Source: an uncultured Altererythrobacter sp. (GTDB lineage: Bacteria; Pseudomonadota; Alphaproteobacteria; Sphingomonadales; Sphingomonadaceae). Taken from it: DNA of 64,000 bases. The position numbers were made by a program, and so were the translations under genes. The stretch spans positions 1 through 64,000 of the forward strand of contig CAJXNC010000007.1 of the NCBI GenBank assembly GCA_913056125.1. Direction: 5' to 3'. This document shows, piece by piece, positions 37,670 to 46,727 of this stretch (positions are counted from its first letter, which is position 1; each line of letters starts with the position of its first letter). The notes under the pieces are model-generated. The model worked only from the letters and a program-made list of their open reading frames with translations. It was not told where the DNA came from and did no database searches.

Positions 37670-40225
37670 TTAGCCGCCGAGCCCTTCCCGGCTGGCCGTG
37701 ATGCTGGCCTGCATGTTCAGCGGACGAATAGGAAATTCCGGAGGACCGGCCACCAGCTTGACCCAGAGCGTGTCCCCGTCCCGGAAATAGGAAGTTTCGT
37801 TCGCTGCGCGCAATGCGGCCATGCTGCTCTGCTCGGTGCCGGTGTCCGCATTGGCAAATCCGGGCAGTTCCAGCACGACCCAGGAGCCCTCGTCCATTTC
37901 GCTCACGCTCAGAGTTACTTCCGGCCTTTCGGTCACGACCTGGACCTCGGTGCCGGCCTTCACCGTGCTCTGGTTACCGGTAATGTTGAATTCCGTGCCA
38001 TTGCGCATCAGCGAGATCGGCTGCGGAATATTGGTCTGGGCGCCGATCCGGCCATTTCGCTGTGCGAGATAGAGGCGCCCGACATCGCCCGTGCATACAG
38101 AGGCATTCCAGTCAGGATGAATCTCGCAGCTTTCGTCGGTGACAACGGAGTTGTTCTCCCCGTCATGGAGCATGATGTGGGAATCGGGAATGCCGGTCAC
38201 CGAACCGTCGAGGTCATGGATCGACAGGGTCCGGTATGCCACGCCGCCGCGATTGTCATTGTCGAAGCGGAGTGTGATGGGCGGGAAATAGACCGGCTTG
38301 GCATCGACAAACTCGGCACCTTCGATGGTGCTTGCCGTCGTGACGCCCGAACTGGTGAACAGCAGCCAGGAAAGCGCACCTGTCTTGCGCACGTCATTGT
38401 CCTGGTAGTTGACGAAAGTCGTGTCCACCACTTCATTGCGGTAATCGTAATATTCGTAGCCTCGGATCGGGAAGTCGGGGACCGCGATCTTCGGCAGGCT
38501 ACGGCCATGGGCGATCTCTTGGGCCGTGGTGGGATTGCCGACATTGTCGGTCTCACCCACGACCAGCGAATTCTGAAGGCGCGAGGTAAATGCCTGGCTG
38601 CCGAAATCGCCCGATGAAATCGTCATACCGATGGCGTTGTCGGCGAACTTCATGTTGTCAAAGATCATCAGCTCGCCGCGGCCCCAGAGACCGCCATTGC
38701 GGTTCTTGTAGCTGGTAAGGTCGCTGATGAGCGTTTCCACGAAGGGGCTGTCCGGATCGGAAGGATCCACCCGCGGCATGAAGGCGTTGCCGGCTAGGCC
38801 GAACGTGTTGTCCTCATTGATGTTCCGGTCGAACATGAAGCCGTCGAAATTGGAATGGGCCACATTGCCCCTGAATTCGCCCAACGGCATCCGGCGCGGC
38901 CAGGTGTTGAGGGCAGCCTCGGTGCCCAGATGGGCGCCATTGGGGTGCTCGGGCAGGGACAACCAGAAGCCGTTTTGGTCGGAACCGGCCGCCACATTGT
39001 CGATGTAGTGGTTGTTCGGATTGGTGATCCAGTAGGACGCCACCGTATTATCCGAAGGCAGCAAGGTGCCGCCACCGCCGAAGCTCACTGCCCGGACGGC
39101 CATGCGATTTTCGTAGGTGTAGTTGTTCTCGCCATTGGCGGCGAGGTTGGTGGGGATGCAGTCCAGCGTCGGATGACACTTGGTCTGGATCGCCAGATTG
39201 CGTTCGAAGCGGTTGCCCTGCTCGATGCCGTCCTCGAGGAAGAAACAGTGGCCGACCGTGTTGTAGGTGACGTTGTTCTCGATCTCGAGATTGTCGGTGC
39301 CGTGCACCGTCACGCAGCGGTTGAACGTATCATGGATCGAGGCATTGCGGACATATTGCCCTGCGCCTTCGCCGAGGATGTGGAAGTGGATGGGATAGCG
39401 CGCCAGCGTCAGGTGCTGGCCCATGCGCGCGAGCTCGACACTGTCGATATAGAGTTCAGCGCCGGACATCGCCATGATGTGCCCGCCGAAATGGCTGTAC
39501 GCCGCATCGTCAGAGGCCTGGATGCGGATATTGCGTGTGAGGTTCGCAACCTCGCCGCGTTCGTCCACGCCGAACGTGATCTCCCCGAAATGCATATATT
39601 CGAAAGGCGCATCCACGGTGACCGTATTGCCGTTCACTGCCGTAACGGTGCGGCGCTCTGCCTGGCGCGGGTTGAAGTCGGTCGAGGCGAGAACAACCTC
39701 GTCGCCGGCACGCCAGCCGCTCGCATCGAGCACGGTGAAGGAGGTGCTGCCTGCTTCTACCGTAGCGGAAAGCTTCGACCAGGTATGCTCGCGATTGCCA
39801 TGCAGGTTGAGCGTGCCCTGCATCAGCATGATGCCGCGATCGCCCATCGTGTTGATGTCCTCGCCCGTCACATCGTCGGTGAGGGTGATGCTGGCATTGT
39901 GCTGGTAGGGATTGTCCGCCGTGCCGATGGTCAGCGAGCCGCCCGGAACGTAAATCCACTCGCTTGAGAGGCTGATATCGCGCTCGTCGGAGAAAGTCAG
40001 GCTACCCTGGATGGTCAGGCTGCGCAGGCCCGGTGCATCCTGATCGAGCACCACATCCATGTCGCGGGTGATGGTAACGGCATCGCCCTCACCCGGAACC
40101 TCGCCCGAGGGCCAAGTGGCCGGATCGGACCACATGGACTGGGCATTTGCGGCAGTCCCGGCTCCCAAAAGGGCCGTGGCCGGCAGCAGCATGGAACTCA
40201 AGAACAAGCGAGATTGCAGGCGCAT
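37670..40225 (-). CDS. Secreted G8-domain parallel beta-helix protein (CEMIP-like)
   Basis: An 851-residue exported protein. The signal peptide ends at A28 (AANA before Q29). A G8-like domain follows (about residues 32-150), starting SMWSDPATWPSGEVPGEGD with the SLTIQGSLTF strand. A long right-handed beta-helix continues to about residue 720 (many N/D-rich turns such as NLEIENNVTYNTVGH and RYPIHFHILGEG). The C-terminal region has WVVLELPG beta strands. G8 plus beta-helix is the layout of mammalian CEMIP/TMEM2 hyaluronidases and related bacterial proteins. A polysaccharide-binding or depolymerising role outside the cell is inferred. GGGGAGGGGATC precedes the ATG. Confidence 0.8.
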   Translation of the reverse strand: MRLQSRLFLSSMLLPATALLGAGTAANAQSMWSDPATWPSGEVPGEGDAVTITRDMDVVLDQDAPGLRSLTIQGSLTFSDERDISLSSEWIYVPGGSLTIGTADNPYQHNASITLTDDVTGEDINTMGDRGIMLMQGTLNLHGNREHTWSKLSATVEAGSTSFTVLDASGWRAGDEVVLASTDFNPRQAERRTVTAVNGNTVTVDAPFEYMHFGEITFGVDERGEVANLTRNIRIQASDDAAYSHFGGHIMAMSGAELYIDSVELARMGQHLTLARYPIHFHILGEGAGQYVRNASIHDTFNRCVTVHGTDNLEIENNVTYNTVGHCFFLEDGIEQGNRFERNLAIQTKCHPTLDCIPTNLAANGENNYTYENRMAVRAVSFGGGGTLLPSDNTVASYWITNPNNHYIDNVAAGSDQNGFWLSLPEHPNGAHLGTEAALNTWPRRMPLGEFRGNVAHSNFDGFMFDRNINEDNTFGLAGNAFMPRVDPSDPDSPFVETLISDLTSYKNRNGGLWGRGELMIFDNMKFADNAIGMTISSGDFGSQAFTSRLQNSLVVGETDNVGNPTTAQEIAHGRSLPKIAVPDFPIRGYEYYDYRNEVVDTTFVNYQDNDVRKTGALSWLLFTSSGVTTASTIEGAEFVDAKPVYFPPITLRFDNDNRGGVAYRTLSIHDLDGSVTGIPDSHIMLHDGENNSVVTDESCEIHPDWNASVCTGDVGRLYLAQRNGRIGAQTNIPQPISLMRNGTEFNITGNQSTVKAGTEVQVVTERPEVTLSVSEMDEGSWVVLELPGFANADTGTEQSSMAALRAANETSYFRDGDTLWVKLVAGPPEFPIRPLNMQASITASREGLGG

Positions 40226-40484
40226 AAATTGATCCCCTCCCCAGGAAACTTTCTTTACCTAACGAATTTGCAGGAATTCATTCGCCTTGCCAAGTTGGGA
40301 TTTGCCAGACGCGCATGCAGACTTAAGGCTGGCACCCGCATCGCGGCGCAGGCGCCATCTTCATTGGGCAATACTGCGATAATCCGGCGCTTTGACACCG
40401 ACGGTCAGGTGAACTCCGCTTGTCATATTGGGGGGCTTGCGGAATAAGACGCGAATTCCATCGACCAATCGACTGGGGACAAGA

Positions 40485-42260
40485 TTGGCAACGCCCGACG
40501 TCTTTATTTCCTATGCCAGAAACGATGCCGGTACCGCGCGCCGCTTCGCAGAAGCGTTCGAGGCCGAGGGGCTCAATGTCTGGTGGGACAATTCGTTGCA
40601 GGCGGGCGAAGTCTTCGACGAGGTGATCGAGGCTGCGCTGAGCGGCGCCAAGGCGGTAGTGGTGCTGTGGTCTCCCGACGCGGTCGCGTCTCGCTGGGTT
40701 CGCGCCGAGGCCACCATGGCCGACCAGAATCGTACGCTCGTCCCGGCGATCATCGCGCAATGCAAGTTGCCCATCGTTTTCGGGATGACGCAGACGGCGG
40801 ACCTGTCCGGCTGGGATGGCGACCGGTCGAGCCCGATCTGGCAGCCATTCCTTGGCACCGTGCAGCAGATGGTCGGCTCTTCATCTCCAGCCGCGCAGAC
40901 ACTGGCACAAGCCGAGCCTGCCAAGGCGCCGACGCGCAAGAAGGGCGCATCGATCATCGTCCTACCCTTCTCCAACATGAGCGGGGACCCGGAGCAGGAA
41001 TATTTCAGCGACGGGATTACCGAAGATATCATCACCGACCTTTCCAAGGTTTCGGCGCTCAGCGTGATCTCGCGTAACTCCGCCTTCACCTATAAGGGCA
41101 AGGTGGTCGATATCCCGGAAGTGGCACGCCAGCTTGGTGTCTCGCACGTGATGGAAGGCAGCGTGCGCAAGGCTGGCAACCGCGTGCGCGTGACCGCGCA
41201 GCTGATCGACGGCCTGAACAATGACCATGTCTGGGCCGAACGCTATGACCGCAACCTCGACGATATTTTCGAACTGCAGGACGAGCTTTCGCAGGCAATC
41301 GTCAAGGCGCTGAAGGTGCGCCTCCTGCCCGAAGAGAAGAAGGCCATCGAACACCGCGGTACCGAGAATGTGGAGGCCTACAACCTGTTCCTCATGGCGC
41401 GGCAGGAAGTGGTCAACAATGTCGGGAGTACACGGCAGATCTACGAACCTGTCGTGCGTATCCTGCGACGCGCGATCGATATCGATCCGGGTTATGCGGA
41501 CGCCTGGGCCTTGCTGGCCAGCGTACAGGCGATGCTCAATTTCAGTCTTGGCGGGTTCGAGGATGATGGCCTCGCCGCTGCGAAGAAGGCCCTCGAACTT
41601 GATCCTCACCATGCAGAGGCACATTCGGTCATGGCCCATATCGCCATGGAAGCTGGCGACGTGGAAGCGGCCGACACGCTCGTCGACAAGGCATTGCAGC
41701 TGGGTCCAGAATCGTGGGAAGTGAACAATCACGCGGCGACCATTCGCTTCCGGCAGGGTCGCTTCGATGAAGCTACCACGCATTACGAGAAGAGTGTGGC
41801 GCTCGAAAGTTCGAGCTACAAGTCATGCGGCATGCTGATGACCTGCTATCGCGCGCAGGGCCACGAGGACAAGGTGCTGGAAGCGGCGCGCATGACGTTG
41901 GAACGTTGCGAAAAGGTGCTGGCCAAGGATCGCAACAATGCCGGCGCCATGGCGATGGGTAGTGACGCATTGGCCGAACTCGGCGAACAGGACCGCGCCA
42001 AGGACTGGATGAACCGCGCCATGCTGGTCGACCCGGACAACCTTACTGCGCGCTACAACTTCGCCTGCACCCTTGCTTCGGGTATCGGTGACATCGATGG
42101 CGCGATCGAAATGCTCAAGCCCGCGTTGGAGAAGATGGGTGCTGGTTACCTGCGCCATGTCGCGATCGACCCGGACATGGATCCGCTGCGCGACGATCCG
42201 CGCTTCCAGGCCATCTTCGCAGAAGCCGAAGCACGCACGGCGTCCGAAAGCGACAGCTGA
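40485..42260 (+). CDS. TIR-FlgO-TPR protein
   Basis: A 591-residue protein read from TTG 40485 (GGGGAC 5 nt upstream; an alternative TTG at 40428). Residues 1-120 form a TIR-like domain: DVFISYARND, EGLNVWWDNSL, and W71-x3-E75 in the position of the catalytic glutamate of NADase TIR domains. Residues about 150-280 match the TolB-N/FlgO-like module, with LPFSNMSGDPEQEYFSDGI and the GVSHVMEGSVRKAGNRVRVTAQLID region. From about 290 to the end, tetratricopeptide repeats follow (for example AYNLFLMARQEVVNN and AHSVMAHIAMEAGDVEAADTL). Related proteins often carry an adenylate cyclase in place of TIR. It may be an NAD-consuming sensor or signalling protein; no defence neighbours are seen. Confidence 0.85.
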   Translation: MATPDVFISYARNDAGTARRFAEAFEAEGLNVWWDNSLQAGEVFDEVIEAALSGAKAVVVLWSPDAVASRWVRAEATMADQNRTLVPAIIAQCKLPIVFGMTQTADLSGWDGDRSSPIWQPFLGTVQQMVGSSSPAAQTLAQAEPAKAPTRKKGASIIVLPFSNMSGDPEQEYFSDGITEDIITDLSKVSALSVISRNSAFTYKGKVVDIPEVARQLGVSHVMEGSVRKAGNRVRVTAQLIDGLNNDHVWAERYDRNLDDIFELQDELSQAIVKALKVRLLPEEKKAIEHRGTENVEAYNLFLMARQEVVNNVGSTRQIYEPVVRILRRAIDIDPGYADAWALLASVQAMLNFSLGGFEDDGLAAAKKALELDPHHAEAHSVMAHIAMEAGDVEAADTLVDKALQLGPESWEVNNHAATIRFRQGRFDEATTHYEKSVALESSSYKSCGMLMTCYRAQGHEDKVLEAARMTLERCEKVLAKDRNNAGAMAMGSDALAELGEQDRAKDWMNRAMLVDPDNLTARYNFACTLASGIGDIDGAIEMLKPALEKMGAGYLRHVAIDPDMDPLRDDPRFQAIFAEAEARTASESDS

Positions 42261-42329
42261 GCACAAGCCGGTTTGCATTCCCGCCTGCGCTCCCTACCTC
42301 GGTGCGGGACCTGAACTCCGGGAGAAGAT

Positions 42330-44309
42330 ATGAATTCCGTCACCACCGCCGCCGCCAAGGCGGCTTCGCGCGTCGCCGACATTCCCCTGATCACGCGTGA
42401 CGACCTGTTCGGAAATCCCGTGCGCTCGGGCGCGCAGATCAGCCCCGACGGCAAATGGCTCAGCTGGATGGCGCCCTGGGAAGGGGTGATGAATGTCTGG
42501 CTCGCCCCGTCCGACAAACCCGATGACGCAAAGCGTATGACCAGCGTCACGGATCGACCGATCCCCATGGCCTTCTTTGCACCCGACAGTTCTTCCCTGC
42601 TGTACCTGCGCGACAAGGAAGGCGACGAGAATTACCTGCTCTACAAGGCCGATGTCCTCGGCGGCGAACCGGTCTGCCTGACCCCGTTCGAGAAAACGCG
42701 CGTCCAGTTCATCGGCTCCTCCGAAACGATCAGGGACAAGGTGCTGCTCGGCCTCAACAATCGCGACGAGCGCTTCCACGATGTCCACTTGCTCAACCTG
42801 ACGACCGGCGAACTGACACTGGTGCTGGAAAACAATGAAGGCTGGGCCAGTTTCGATGCCGATGACAGCCTGACCCTGCGCTGGGCGCAGCGCCAGAACG
42901 CGGCCGGCGGCGTGGACATGCACGAGATCATCGATGGCGAGATCGCCGAAGCCCCGCGCGAAGTCGTGGGCATGGACGATGCGCTGACCACCGGCATGGC
43001 CGGCTACACGACCGATGGCAAGACACTGTTCTGGCTCGACAGCCGAGGCCGAAACACCGCCGCCCTGTTTGCGGAAGACACCGCGACCGGTTCCCGGAAG
43101 CTCATCGCCGAAGACGACCGCGCGGACATTGGCGGCACGATCCGCCATCCCAAGACCGGCGAGATCCAGGGCTATTCGGTCACCTATCTCAGGACCGAAC
43201 GCCACTTCTTCGACAAGGATATCGAGGCGAGCTTCACCTGGCTGCGCGAGCAGCTCGACGGCGATTTCGGCGTCCAGTCGCGCACCGATGACGATACCAA
43301 GTGGCTGGTGTGGAACGATCCGCTGACCGCGCCGATCCGCTGTTTCATCTTCGACCGCACGGCGCAGACGCTGGAGTTGTTCTATGTCGGCAAGCCGCAG
43401 CTCGAAGGCCAGCCGCTGCAACCCATGCATCCGCGCGAGATCAAGGCGCGCGACGGGCTCACCCTGCCCTCCTACCTCACCCTTCCGCCTGCCAGCGACG
43501 ATGATGGCGACGGCGTGCCCGATGCGCCGTTGCCGATGGTCCTGCTGGTCCATGGCGGTCCCTGGGCGCGCGACGGATACGGCTTCAATCGCACGCATCA
43601 ATGGCTCGCCAATCGCGGTTATGCGGTCCTTTCGGTCAATTACCGCGGCTCTACCGGCTTCGGTAAGGACTTCATCAATGCCGGCAATCTCGAATGGTCG
43701 AAAAAGATGCATGACGACCTCATCGATGCTGTCGAATGGGCCGTTGATGCGGGCATTGCCGACAAGGACCAGGTCGCCATCATGGGCGGTTCCTATGGCG
43801 GCTATGCCACCCTGGTGGGCCTGACCTACACGCCGGACGTCTTCGCCTGCGGCGTCGACATAGTCGGCCCGTCAAACCTCGAGACGCTGCTCGAAACCAT
43901 CCCGCCCTATTGGGAGCCGATGGTGAAGCAGTTCCACGAGCGCATGGGCAATCCCGAAACGCCCGAAGGCCTGCAGCTGCTGCGCGATTGCAGCCCGATC
44001 CACAAGGCGGACAAGATCGTCAAGCCGCTGCTGATCGGACAGGGCGCCAACGATCCGCGCGTCAAGCAGAGCGAGAGCGACCAGATCGTCTCCAAGATGG
44101 AGGAGCACGGCATCCCGGTGACCTATGTGCTGTTCCCGGACGAAGGCCACGGCTTCCACCGCCCGGAAAACAACATCGCCTTCAACGCGATTGCCGAGGG
44201 ATTCCTTGCCTCCTGCCTTGGCGGGCGCGCAGAGGCGATCAGCGACGTAGTGAGCAAATCCACCGCGCAGATTCCCACTGGCGAGGAATATGTGAAGGGG
44301 CTTGGCTAA
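42330..44309 (+). CDS. S9 family peptidase (acylaminoacyl/dipeptidyl peptidase type)
   Basis: Serine peptidase of the prolyl-oligopeptidase clan. The 659-residue protein has a beta-propeller N-terminal half (repeats such as ARPIPMAFFAPDSSSLLYLRD) and an alpha/beta-hydrolase C-terminal half. Catalytic residues are visible: S488 in GGSYGGYA, D575 in GANDPRV and H607 in DEGHGF. No signal peptide is apparent, suggesting a cytoplasmic role in peptide recycling. A strong GGGAGAAG site lies before ATG 42330. It starts 69 nt after the TIR-TPR gene on the same strand. Confidence 0.92.
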   Translation: MNSVTTAAAKAASRVADIPLITRDDLFGNPVRSGAQISPDGKWLSWMAPWEGVMNVWLAPSDKPDDAKRMTSVTDRPIPMAFFAPDSSSLLYLRDKEGDENYLLYKADVLGGEPVCLTPFEKTRVQFIGSSETIRDKVLLGLNNRDERFHDVHLLNLTTGELTLVLENNEGWASFDADDSLTLRWAQRQNAAGGVDMHEIIDGEIAEAPREVVGMDDALTTGMAGYTTDGKTLFWLDSRGRNTAALFAEDTATGSRKLIAEDDRADIGGTIRHPKTGEIQGYSVTYLRTERHFFDKDIEASFTWLREQLDGDFGVQSRTDDDTKWLVWNDPLTAPIRCFIFDRTAQTLELFYVGKPQLEGQPLQPMHPREIKARDGLTLPSYLTLPPASDDDGDGVPDAPLPMVLLVHGGPWARDGYGFNRTHQWLANRGYAVLSVNYRGSTGFGKDFINAGNLEWSKKMHDDLIDAVEWAVDAGIADKDQVAIMGGSYGGYATLVGLTYTPDVFACGVDIVGPSNLETLLETIPPYWEPMVKQFHERMGNPETPEGLQLLRDCSPIHKADKIVKPLLIGQGANDPRVKQSESDQIVSKMEEHGIPVTYVLFPDEGHGFHRPENNIAFNAIAEGFLASCLGGRAEAISDVVSKSTAQIPTGEEYVKGLG

Positions 44310-44317
44310 AGCTCGCG

Positions 44318-44608
44318 CTAGGCGATCCTGTCGATCGCCTTCGCCAGCTTCATGTCGCGGGCGGACAGTCCGCCCGCATCGTGCGTGGTGAGCGTGATCG
44401 ACACGCGGTTGTAGACATTCGACCATTCAGGGTGATGGTCCTGTTTCTCTGCGAGCAGGGCCACCTGGCTCATGAAGCTCCACGCGGCGCGGAAATTCGC
44501 AAATTTGAAGTCACGACTGATGGCGAGCCCGTCTTCGCGCAGCGACCATTCGGGCAAGCCCGCCAGCGCTTCTTCGCGTTCGGCCTCGGTCAGTTGTTCC
44601 ACAGCCAT
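44318..44608 (-). CDS. phhB: 4a-hydroxytetrahydrobiopterin dehydratase (PCD)
   Basis: Recycles the pterin cofactor of phenylalanine hydroxylase. The product has 96 residues with the canonical core [29 protein letters not shown], including the catalytic HH and H residues. ATG 44608 follows the strong GGAGGAG; the longer upstream frame is not used. It converges on the S9 peptidase gene with 8 nt between stop codons and is divergent from ccmA with a 53-nt gap. No phenylalanine hydroxylase is adjacent, so a moonlighting role cannot be excluded. Confidence 0.93.
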   Translation of the reverse strand: MAVEQLTEAEREEALAGLPEWSLREDGLAISRDFKFANFRAAWSFMSQVALLAEKQDHHPEWSNVYNRVSITLTTHDAGGLSARDMKLAKAIDRIA

Positions 44609-44661
44609 GCCGCATCTCCTCCGCTTGTAGCGATCGGGACTCTGCCCTAACGCTCCCCGCC

Positions 44662-45237
44662 ATGGAAGCCTGCCGCCTGTCAGCCAAGGATATTGCCTGC
44701 CGTCGCGGCGAGCGCCTCCTGTTCGCCAGCCTCTCACTGAAACTGGAAAGCGGGGAGGCACTGCAAATCGCCGGACCCAATGGCATGGGCAAGTCCAGCC
44801 TGATCCGCATCCTTGCCGGCCTGCTGCGCCCCTTCAACGGAACCGTCGAACGCGAAGGCATGGCCGCGCTGCTCGACGAGAAGCCCGCGCTCGACGAATA
44901 TCTTCCGCTCGGCAGGGCGCTGGCCTTCTGGGACAGCATCGACCGCGAGCCTGCCCCGCTCGACAGGTTGGGACTGGCCGATCTGGTCGACGTCCCTGTG
45001 CGCTACCTCTCGACCGGCCAGCGCAAGCGCGCGGCAATCGCCCGCATGATCGGGCAACAGGCGCCGATCTGGCTGCTCGACGAACCTCTCAACGGGCTCG
45101 ACCGCGATGCCGTTTCGATGACCGAGGAACTGGTCGCGGATCATTGCCAGGCGGGCGGGATCGCCGTGATCGCCAGCCACCAGGCCTTTGACTTGCAGGG
45201 TATGCGGACCATGAAGCTTGAGGAGTTCGCGCTGTGA
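44662..45237 (+). CDS. ccmA: Heme exporter ATP-binding protein CcmA
   Basis: ATPase of the cytochrome c maturation (system I) CcmABCD complex that loads heme on CcmE. The 191-residue protein has Walker [10 protein letters not shown], the ABC signature [13 protein letters not shown], Walker [12 protein letters not shown], and the switch histidine SHQAF. It overlaps ccmB by 4 nt (GTGA). No ccmC follows, so the rest of the system must be elsewhere. Confidence 0.95.
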   Translation: MEACRLSAKDIACRRGERLLFASLSLKLESGEALQIAGPNGMGKSSLIRILAGLLRPFNGTVEREGMAALLDEKPALDEYLPLGRALAFWDSIDREPAPLDRLGLADLVDVPVRYLSTGQRKRAAIARMIGQQAPIWLLDEPLNGLDRDAVSMTEELVADHCQAGGIAVIASHQAFDLQGMRTMKLEEFAL

Positions 45238-45893
45238 ACGCGCTCGCCGCACTGCTCAAGCGCGACCTTGCGCATTTCCTTCCCGGCACACGCAGCGGGG
45301 GCACCCTGCTGCCGCTGCTCTTCTTCCTGGCCGTGGCCATGCTCTACCCCTTTGCCATCGGCCCCAACCCCACCCTGCTTGCCGCGACGGGCGGCGGGGT
45401 GATCTGGGTCGGCGCGCTGCTCGCCGCGATCCTCCCGCTTGACCGCTTGCTGGCGGCCGATGTGCAGCAGGGCTTCTTCGACCAATGGGCGCTACGCGGC
45501 ATATCGGAGGAGGTCGTGGTCGCCATCCGCCTGCTCGCGCACTGGCTCAGCTTCGGCCCCTTCCTCATGGTGGCTGCCCTGCCCGCCTCGGCGCTGGTCG
45601 GAATTGACGGAGAGACCTTGCACACGGTCGAACTCGGCCTGCTGGCAGGCACTCCGGGCCTTGCGGCCATCGGCGTCATTATCGCGGCAATCACTGTCGG
45701 CCTGCGCGGCAATGCTGCCTTGTCCGGCCTGCTGGTCATCCCCCTGGCCGTGCCGATCCTGATCTTTGGCGCAGGCGCATTGTCGACCGGCGGCGAAGGC
45801 GGGCTGGCCCTGACCGCGGCAATCAGCCTGCTTCTGGTCGCCATCACGCCCTTCGCCGGCGGCGCGGCGATCAGGGCCGCGCGCGAGAGCTAG
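45234..45893 (+). CDS. ccmB: Heme exporter membrane protein CcmB
   Basis: Membrane partner of CcmA. The 219-residue product begins at GTG 45234, overlapping ccmA. It starts with LKRDLAHFLPGTRSGGTLLPLLFFLAVAMLYPFAIGP, characteristic of the family, and has six predicted membrane helices. The conserved motif DRLLAADVQQGFFDQW is present in the first cytoplasmic loop. Downstream is not ccmC but a DUF123 gene, so the ccm operon is split in this genome. Confidence 0.92.
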   Translation: MNALAALLKRDLAHFLPGTRSGGTLLPLLFFLAVAMLYPFAIGPNPTLLAATGGGVIWVGALLAAILPLDRLLAADVQQGFFDQWALRGISEEVVVAIRLLAHWLSFGPFLMVAALPASALVGIDGETLHTVELGLLAGTPGLAAIGVIIAAITVGLRGNAALSGLLVIPLAVPILIFGAGALSTGGEGGLALTAAISLLLVAITPFAGGAAIRAARES

Positions 45894-45933
45894 TGTGCGG
45901 CAACGTATTGAGCCTCGGAATGAAGCGTGACTA

Positions 45934-46368
45934 ATGTTCCTCATGGAGAGGCTGCACGAGATATTTCCCGGCGCAGAGTGCTGGTCGGATAGCAACCATA
46001 CGCGGGCCCCTGCGGCGCAAGGTTCTTATCTGCTCGTCATCGATCTTGATGAACCGATCAGTGCCACGCTGGCCCGCCGGGCGATCGTGATCCTTGGCGG
46101 GCGCTATTTCTATGCCGGAAGTGCGCGGGGATCAGGAGGCATCCGCGGCCGCCTCAGCCATCATTTCCGGAGGGACAAGAAAACCCATTGGCACGTAGAC
46201 CAGCTGACATTGGCAGCCGGCCAGCTTCATGCTCTTTCCTTTCCGGGGCTCACCGAGTGCGAATTGGTGGATCGACTTGTCGGCGCGGCCGCCACCATCC
46301 CCCACCCCGGATTTGGCAGCAGCGATTGCAAGTCCTGCAAGTCGCATTTGCTGCAACTGCCTACATGA
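45934..46368 (+). CDS. DUF123 / GIY-YIG-like nuclease-family protein
   Basis: A 144-residue protein similar to the DUF123 group, distantly related to GIY-YIG nucleases. It begins near the middle with GSYLLVIDLDEP and contains the GGRYFYAGSARGSGGIRGRLSHH segment, where the first tyrosine and arginine equivalents lie. HWHVDQL and a C-terminal CKSCKSH (CxxC) follow, possibly a metal site. ATG 45934 or 45943 may be used. Its end overlaps the convergent cytochrome gene by 8 nt. DUF123 members are thought to act on DNA, but no activity is established. Confidence 0.8.
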   Translation: MFLMERLHEIFPGAECWSDSNHTRAPAAQGSYLLVIDLDEPISATLARRAIVILGGRYFYAGSARGSGGIRGRLSHHFRRDKKTHWHVDQLTLAAGQLHALSFPGLTECELVDRLVGAAATIPHPGFGSSDCKSCKSHLLQLPT

Positions 46369-46726
46369 TCGGCGGTTCGTAGTCCTCGCTCTGCATGGTG
46401 AGCATGTAGGCAACGAGATCCTCGACTTGCGGAGCATCGAGGTCGAAATCCATTTCCTCGGGATAGTTATGCGCATCGACCAGCCAGGTCGTCAGCGTCT
46501 CTTCATTGAGGCCCGAGCGGTTGACGATAAGCGGCCATTCGGGAGCCTCCGGATTGGGCGAGAGCGCATTCGCTTCCACTGCATGGCAGCCGCCGCAAGC
46601 CCCTTGGGCGAAGGCCAGCACCTGCCGGTCCACCGGCGGTGCGGAAGCCTCGGGTGCAGGCGCAGGCTGGCATGCCGCCAGCCCGGCCATTGCGACAATC
46701 GGGAATGCGCGTCTCATCGTCGGCAT
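46361..46726 (-). CDS. Monoheme c-type cytochrome lipoprotein
   Basis: A 121-residue predicted lipoprotein: the hydrophobic signal ends in LAAC (C19). The heme-binding motif is CGGCH around residue 44-48. A Met-rich C-terminal helix, VEDLVAYMLTM, offers the sixth ligand. It resembles small soluble cytochromes c that accept electrons in the periplasm. Heme attachment would need the Ccm system, of which ccmAB lies less than 1.5 kb upstream. Start could be ATG 46726 or ATG 46717. Confidence 0.82.
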   Translation of the reverse strand: MPTMRRAFPIVAMAGLAACQPAPAPEASAPPVDRQVLAFAQGACGGCHAVEANALSPNPEAPEWPLIVNRSGLNEETLTTWLVDAHNYPEEMDFDLDAPQVEDLVAYMLTMQSEDYEPPIM

Positions 46727-46727
46727 A

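Noticed and set aside
40392-40397. Perfect TTGACA -35 box before the TIR gene
   Set aside because: No -10-like hexamer lies at 16-18 bp; the nearest, TCATAT, is 25 bp away. Not reported as a promoter.
37670-42260. A defence island formed by the G8 protein and TIR protein
   Set aside because: The two genes are divergent, share no functional link, and flanking genes are a DNA-repair glycosylase and an S9 peptidase without defence signatures.
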